Positions 5,344-8,325 of a DNA stretch of 8,325 bases are shown in pieces; within the stretch, counting starts at the first letter, position 1, and each line of letters begins with the position of its first letter. Under the pieces are notes generated by a model. It was not told the origin of the DNA. It saw only the letters and a list, made by a program, of their open reading frames with translations, and searched no databases. The position numbers were made by a program, and so were the translations under genes. This DNA comes from SG8-41 sp035620515. GTDB lineage: Bacteria; Pseudomonadota; Gammaproteobacteria; Burkholderiales; SG8-41. The stretch covers positions 1-8,325 of the forward strand of contig DASPGR010000279.1 in NCBI GenBank assembly GCA_035620515.1. Direction: 5' to 3'.

Positions 5344-6240
5344 ATGGCAATCACGGTTTTTCCCGTCACGCCGGAATTTGCTGCCGAAGTCGGCGACGTC
5401 GATCTGTCGCGCCCCCTCGCGGAAGCCGACGCGACCGCAATCAAGGCGGCGTTCTGGAAGTACTCGGTGCTCGCCTTTCCCGCGCAGCGCCTCGAGTCCG
5501 ATCAGCATCTCGCTTTCGCGCAGGTGTTCGGCCCGGTCGAGTCCGATCGGGTGCTGAACGAGAAGGTGACCCCGCACCGGCTCGATCCGCGGTTTGCCGA
5601 CATCTCCAACCTGGCGCCGGATGGCAAGATCTGGTCGGCGGACAGCCGCCAGCGTTTCTACAAGGCCGGCAACAGGCTCTGGCACACGGACAGCTCTTTC
5701 AAGCGGCGCCCCGGCCTGTGCTCCCTCCTTTATGCGCGGCGCATCCCGCCGATTGGCGGGCACACCGAATTTGCCGACCTGCGCGCGGCTTACGATGCCT
5801 TGCCGGAAGACATGAAATCACAGCTTCAGGGGCTCGTCGCCGAGCATTCCATCGCCACGTCACGCCGGCGCACCGGATTCACCGAGTTCACTGCCGATGA
5901 AGCGCAGCGCCTGCCGCCGGTGCCGCAGGTCCTGGTGCGAACCATTCGCGAGAGCGGACGCAGGTCGCTCTACGTCGCATCGCACGCGGGCCGCGTCTTC
6001 GGGATGCCGGACGGGGAGGGCCGCGCCCTCATCGAGCACCTGCTCTCGCACGCAACGCAGCGGCAATTCGTCTACACCCACCGCTGGCGCGCGGGCGACC
6101 TCGTCATGTGGGACAACCGCTGCACGCTCCATCGCGGCACCGATTACGACGACCTGCGCTTCGTGCGCGACATGCAGCGCGCGACGGTAAGCGATATCGC
6201 GAACACCTGCGAGCAGGAAGGCATCGCCGCGCCCGCCTAG
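5344..6240 (+). CDS. TauD/TfdA-family 2-oxoglutarate-dependent dioxygenase
   Basis: This 298-residue enzyme belongs to the TauD/TfdA family of non-haem Fe(II)/2-oxoglutarate oxygenases, which hydroxylate a substrate while converting 2-oxoglutarate to succinate and CO2. The iron ligands are visible: H114 and D116 in LWHTDSSF, and the distal H263 in MWDNRCTLHRGTDY. R275 and R279 (RDMQR) occupy the positions that bind the 2-oxoglutarate carboxylate and help orient substrate in TauD. The N-terminal VGDVDLSRPL is the family's usual opening. The TLHR context and length are closer to TfdA-like enzymes (aryloxyacetate, herbicide or unknown carboxylates) than to true taurine dioxygenase, but the substrate cannot be set from sequence. 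It is cytoplasmic. No transporter or regulator is adjacent on the same strand, so it looks monocistronic; the nearest plus-strand genes belong to a different unit. Confidence 0.93.
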   Translation: MAITVFPVTPEFAAEVGDVDLSRPLAEADATAIKAAFWKYSVLAFPAQRLESDQHLAFAQVFGPVESDRVLNEKVTPHRLDPRFADISNLAPDGKIWSADSRQRFYKAGNRLWHTDSSFKRRPGLCSLLYARRIPPIGGHTEFADLRAAYDALPEDMKSQLQGLVAEHSIATSRRRTGFTEFTADEAQRLPPVPQVLVRTIRESGRRSLYVASHAGRVFGMPDGEGRALIEHLLSHATQRQFVYTHRWRAGDLVMWDNRCTLHRGTDYDDLRFVRDMQRATVSDIANTCEQEGIAAPA

Positions 6241-6267
6241 GCGCTCGACGTTCGTCCTTCGCTCGAA

Positions 6268-6648
6268 TCAGTGGCGCACGAACGTGCTGCAGTAGTTGTC
6301 GTCACCTTGCCAGGTTTGTTCCACGACGCGGCCGTCCTGAAAAGCCAGCGTGCGCTCACAGCGTCGAAGAGGACCCGTGGCTTGCGGGGTGACTTCGGCG
6401 CCGACGCCGCTCCCGCTTCCCACGAAAATGCCGATGGACGGCACGAGACGGCTCAACTGCCCTTCCGACACCCAGGTGTGGGTGTCTCGGCCGTTCTTGT
6501 CCTTGGCGCTGCTCGTGGGCTGGCCCCACTGCGAAACGACATCCTGGTAGGGCATGCCCTGCCACGAATTGCGCGCGCCGTCCATGTCGGTTACAAGACC
6601 GGCGCAGGCGGCGAGAAATACGGTCATGCTGAGTGCGATGATCCTCAC
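6268..6648 (-). CDS. Small lipoprotein with a BamE/SmpA-like core
   Basis: This 126-residue lipoprotein starts with MRIIALSMTVFLAAC, a short signal peptide with lipobox LAAC and lipidated C15. The stretch W29 to about 60 (G-M-P-Y-Q-D-V-V, W-G-Q-P-T, then a polar loop and HTWV) follows the pattern of BamE/SmpA-like domains, in which a helix start, a G-x-P turn and an aromatic strand recur. The last third has a glycine/serine-rich segment and a pair of cysteines in RRCERTLAF and DDNYC that could form a disulfide. It is too divergent to call an assembly factor, so treat it as a hypothetical envelope lipoprotein. GTG 6648 was chosen because GGAGA lies a few bases upstream and because longer forms bury the signal peptide. 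It sits about 100 bases downstream of the acetyltransferase gene and ends 27 bases from the dioxygenase stop. Confidence 0.8.
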   Translation of the reverse strand: MRIIALSMTVFLAACAGLVTDMDGARNSWQGMPYQDVVSQWGQPTSSAKDKNGRDTHTWVSEGQLSRLVPSIGIFVGSGSGVGAEVTPQATGPLRRCERTLAFQDGRVVEQTWQGDDNYCSTFVRH

Positions 6649-6749
6649 GAGAGGTCTCCACTGTCGGGGCGCGCTGAGCCTGCGTCGAAGCAAAGTATCG
6701 GGCAATTGGCGGCGGATTCCCAGAGGCCCTCCCGCGCGTCTCGCCATCG

Positions 6750-7244
6750 CTACAGCACGAGCTCCAGAAAGACCACATCGAGCCAGCGGTCGAACTTGCG
6801 GCCGACTTCACGGAAGTGGGCCACGCGAGCGAACCCCATCGCCTCGAGCATGGCGATGACGGCCGTCGACTCGCTGCAGCACCCGCCGACGAGCGCGTGG
6901 TATTGAAGCGCGCGCGCGCGCGTCACCAGATCGGCCATGATGGCGCGGCCGATCCCGCGCCGGTGCCATTCGTGATGGATGTAAACGGAGAACTCGGTCG
7001 TATGCCGGTACGCGGGGCGGCTTCTGAAGACCTCGAGCGCTCCCCAGCCGACGATTCTGCCGTCACCCTCCGCGACGGTGACGGGATGAGCCGCGGTGCG
7101 GTTCTCGAGCCAGGCGAGTCTCGCATCAAGCGTGAGCGGCTCGGTGTGGAACGTGGCGGTGGAGCCGACCACGTAGTAGTTCTGAATGTCATTAATCGCG
7201 GCCGCGTCGGCGCGGGTCGCGAGACGGATGGATGAGTCCCCCAT
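6750..7244 (-). CDS. GNAT N-acetyltransferase, phosphinothricin-acetyltransferase type
   Basis: This 164-residue single-domain GNAT enzyme would use acetyl-CoA to acetylate an amine. It has the features of the phosphinothricin/methionine-sulfoximine acetyltransferase branch: NYYVVGSTATFHTEP near 22-36, a TTEFSVYI strand with E84, and the acetyl-CoA pyrophosphate loop R95-R-G-I-G-R100. The ending GFARVAHFREVGRKFDRWLDVVFLE matches the GF..vG.f..vG.K.grW.dv pattern of that group. Members act on glutamate analogues or on unrelated small amines; the native substrate is not predictable. The protein is cytoplasmic. ATG 7244 was chosen because conserved sequence starts soon after it; the ribosome site there is weak, and the frame runs open to 7382 without similarity. 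It follows a TRAP permease gene and precedes a small lipoprotein gene on the same strand, so it may be a distal operon member. Confidence 0.92.
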   Translation of the reverse strand: MGDSSIRLATRADAAAINDIQNYYVVGSTATFHTEPLTLDARLAWLENRTAAHPVTVAEGDGRIVGWGALEVFRSRPAYRHTTEFSVYIHHEWHRRGIGRAIMADLVTRARALQYHALVGGCCSESTAVIAMLEAMGFARVAHFREVGRKFDRWLDVVFLELVL

Positions 7245-7293
7245 GTGTCCAACACCCGCAGCTGCAAGGCCCGGCTGAACGCGGTTAGCAACG

Positions 7294-7320
7294 ATGCAAA
7301 GAGGCGGCCGCCCTTTGCAT
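7294..7320. repeat. Near-perfect inverted repeat just past the TRAP permease stop
   Basis: The 8-base arms ATGCAAAG (7294-7301) and CTTTGCAT (7313-7320) enclose GGCGG/CCGCC with one unpaired A at 7302, so the whole 27 bases fold into a strong hairpin. On the minus strand it begins immediately after the permease TGA. There is no T-run on either strand after the stem, so it is not a standard intrinsic terminator. An mRNA 3'-end stabiliser, attenuator or protein-binding palindrome are alternatives. Confidence 0.7.
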
Positions 7321-8325
7321 TCAGCCGGCGCCGACCTGCGCGACAACGGGGACGTTCCGGCGCCGCAGGATCCAGTAGCCAATGAAAAGGCCGGCCGGGA
7401 TGCAGGTGAGCCACGCGACCTGCTGGCTTGGGTGGAATATGATCACCAGCGCCACGAAAGCAAGGGCAAGCCGCAGCGATATGTCGATCGCGCGGTGATC
7501 GGAAAACCGCGCCTGGATGCTGAAGCTCACGGCAGTCGTGGCGACCATGAGGAGCAGCATCGCCCCGATTTGCGCAAGCCCCGGCTCCAAGACGAGCTCC
7601 GGACGCATGAAGACGCCGCCCATCAGGATGAATAACGAGACGCAGATCGCTATTCCGCGGAACAGCGTCTGCAGGAAGGGCGCGTCCGCGATCTTGGCCG
7701 TGACCGCGGCCACCACGGAAGTGGGTGGCGTAAGCTCGCCCCAGACCGCGAGGAAAAAGGCGAAGAAGTGTACGACCCAAGGATCGACGCCGACCTTGAT
7801 CATTGCCGGCGCGATTACCAGCGCAGTGATGATGTAGGTGGGCGCCGGCGGCAACCCGGTCCCGAGCAGCGCACCGAAGAAGAAGGCGACCAACACCATC
7901 GCGAATAGGTTGACCCCGGCCATGGCGACGAGAATGGCGCCAATCTTCGTCGGCACGCCTGTGATGACGAGTGCTCCGGTCATGATCGAGAGCGTCGCCA
8001 GGAGCAGCGTCAGGTCCGCGGTCATGCTGGCGAACGAGTCCAGGAGCCGACCGAGCGGGGCCATGAGCGAGCGCACGACCGGCGCACGCGCCCGCACCGT
8101 CGCCGCGATATGCGCGGTGACCATCAGCGCCAGAACGACGATAAAGGTATAAAGTGCCGCAAACATTGGCGGCAGATGCAGCACCGCCATGAGGCCGATC
8201 AACCCGCCGACGACGGCGAGGAACGCGCCGATCTTGGTCCAGTCGGTCCACTGCATGAGCTCTGCGGTAATGGAGCCCATGCGCGTGCGGTAACGCGTCG
8301 AGAGGAGATAGACGGAGGCCGCGAC
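7321..8325 (-). CDS. TRAP transporter large permease subunit (DctM/fused type), C-terminal part, cut by the window edge
   Basis: This is the C-terminal 334 residues or so of a multi-pass inner-membrane protein. The frame is open without a stop to base 8325, so the gene starts outside the window; ATG 8280 is probably internal. The protein is almost wholly hydrophobic, with several membrane spans. Landmarks counted from ATG 8280 are GTGLPPAPTYII (140-151), APAMIKVGVDPWVVHFF (157-173), GELTPPTSVVAA (181-192) and FILMGGVFMRPELV (217-230). The order GxGLP, H-FF, TPP, PELL is that of the DctM domain of sodium-driven TRAP carriers; the fused 4TM-12TM type used with TAXI-family binding proteins fits best. 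Such carriers usually import organic acids, but here the solute is unknown and no binding protein is in the window. The stop is directly followed by a hairpin, then the acetyltransferase gene. Confidence 0.9.
   Translation of the reverse strand, partial: VAASVYLLSTRYRTRMGSITAELMQWTDWTKIGAFLAVVGGLIGLMAVLHLPPMFAALYTFIVVLALMVTAHIAATVRARAPVVRSLMAPLGRLLDSFASMTADLTLLLATLSIMTGALVITGVPTKIGAILVAMAGVNLFAMVLVAFFFGALLGTGLPPAPTYIITALVIAPAMIKVGVDPWVVHFFAFFLAVWGELTPPTSVVAAVTAKIADAPFLQTLFRGIAICVSLFILMGGVFMRPELVLEPGLAQIGAMLLLMVATTAVSFSIQARFSDHRAIDISLRLALAFVALVIIFHPSQQVAWLTCIPAGLFIGYWILRRRNVPVVAQVGAG

Noticed and set aside
6907..6922. Alternating GC run (CGCGCG repeats), considered as a regulatory or Z-DNA-prone element.
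   Set aside because: It lies within the acetyltransferase coding sequence and encodes ordinary Arg/Ala codons; similar runs are expected at this GC content.
7294..7635. A plus-strand frame antisense to the TRAP permease.
   Set aside because: It is charged and low-complexity, has no family resemblance, and lies opposite a clear membrane protein gene.
6923..8251. A long minus-strand frame of 442 codons overlapping the TRAP permease and acetyltransferase genes.
   Set aside because: It is an Arg/Ala/Gly-rich shadow frame typical of high-GC DNA; the overlapped frames have clear family motifs.

Overview
The window is a dense, GC-rich stretch of bacterial chromosome: about ten complete or near-complete genes plus one gene cut by the right edge, with no gene-free stretch over about 210 bases. 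GTG starts are frequent, two genes encode lipoproteins with clear lipoboxes, and the gene types (TRAP permease, cupin, D-2-hydroxyacid dehydrogenase, TfdA-like dioxygenase) suit a Gram-negative soil or water proteobacterium, perhaps a betaproteobacterium. The taxonomy is inference from style, not from a marker gene. I see no rRNA, tRNA, CRISPR array, insertion sequence or integrase.

Layout. (1) 14-1438, plus strand: a small cupin protein and a D-2-hydroxyacid dehydrogenase, probably one operon whose promoter lies to the left. (2) 1411-2858, minus strand: a HupE/UreJ-type metal permease followed by an exported ankyrin-repeat protein, apparently co-transcribed. (3) 3069-4509, plus strand, divergent from hupE: three tightly overlapping genes for the two halves of a nitrile hydratase beta chain and a cobalt-type alpha chain, a three-gene layout like that of thiocyanate hydrolase. 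(4) 4511-5173, minus strand: a lipoprotein that looks like the DUF1554/lectin-fold group. (5) 5344-6240, plus strand: a TauD/TfdA-family 2-oxoglutarate dioxygenase. (6) 6268-8325, minus strand: a small lipoprotein with a BamE-like core, a phosphinothricin-acetyltransferase-type GNAT enzyme, and the C-terminal part of a large TRAP permease subunit.

How it fits together. The centre is the most coherent part. The alpha chain carries the VCTLCSC metal site that in this family marks cobalt enzymes, and the divergent neighbour is a HupE-type permease of a family that moves nickel or cobalt. A 210-bp region separates the two genes and contains a good promoter for hupE and a weaker candidate for the hydratase operon. 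The simplest reading is a cobalt-dependent hydratase or hydrolase (substrate a nitrile or thiocyanate) with its own metal supply. From remembered sequences, the alpha chain resembles the gamma chain of thiocyanate hydrolase at several positions where classical nitrile hydratases differ. It lacks the extra segment that gamma chain carries before the metal site, so the substrate remains open. No amidase and no separate maturation chaperone is in the window.

The rest looks like ordinary accessory metabolism and envelope genes. A recurring layout feature is that all three plus/minus gene meetings are tail to tail with 28 bp of overlap, a 1-bp gap and a 27-bp gap, leaving no room for ordinary terminators.
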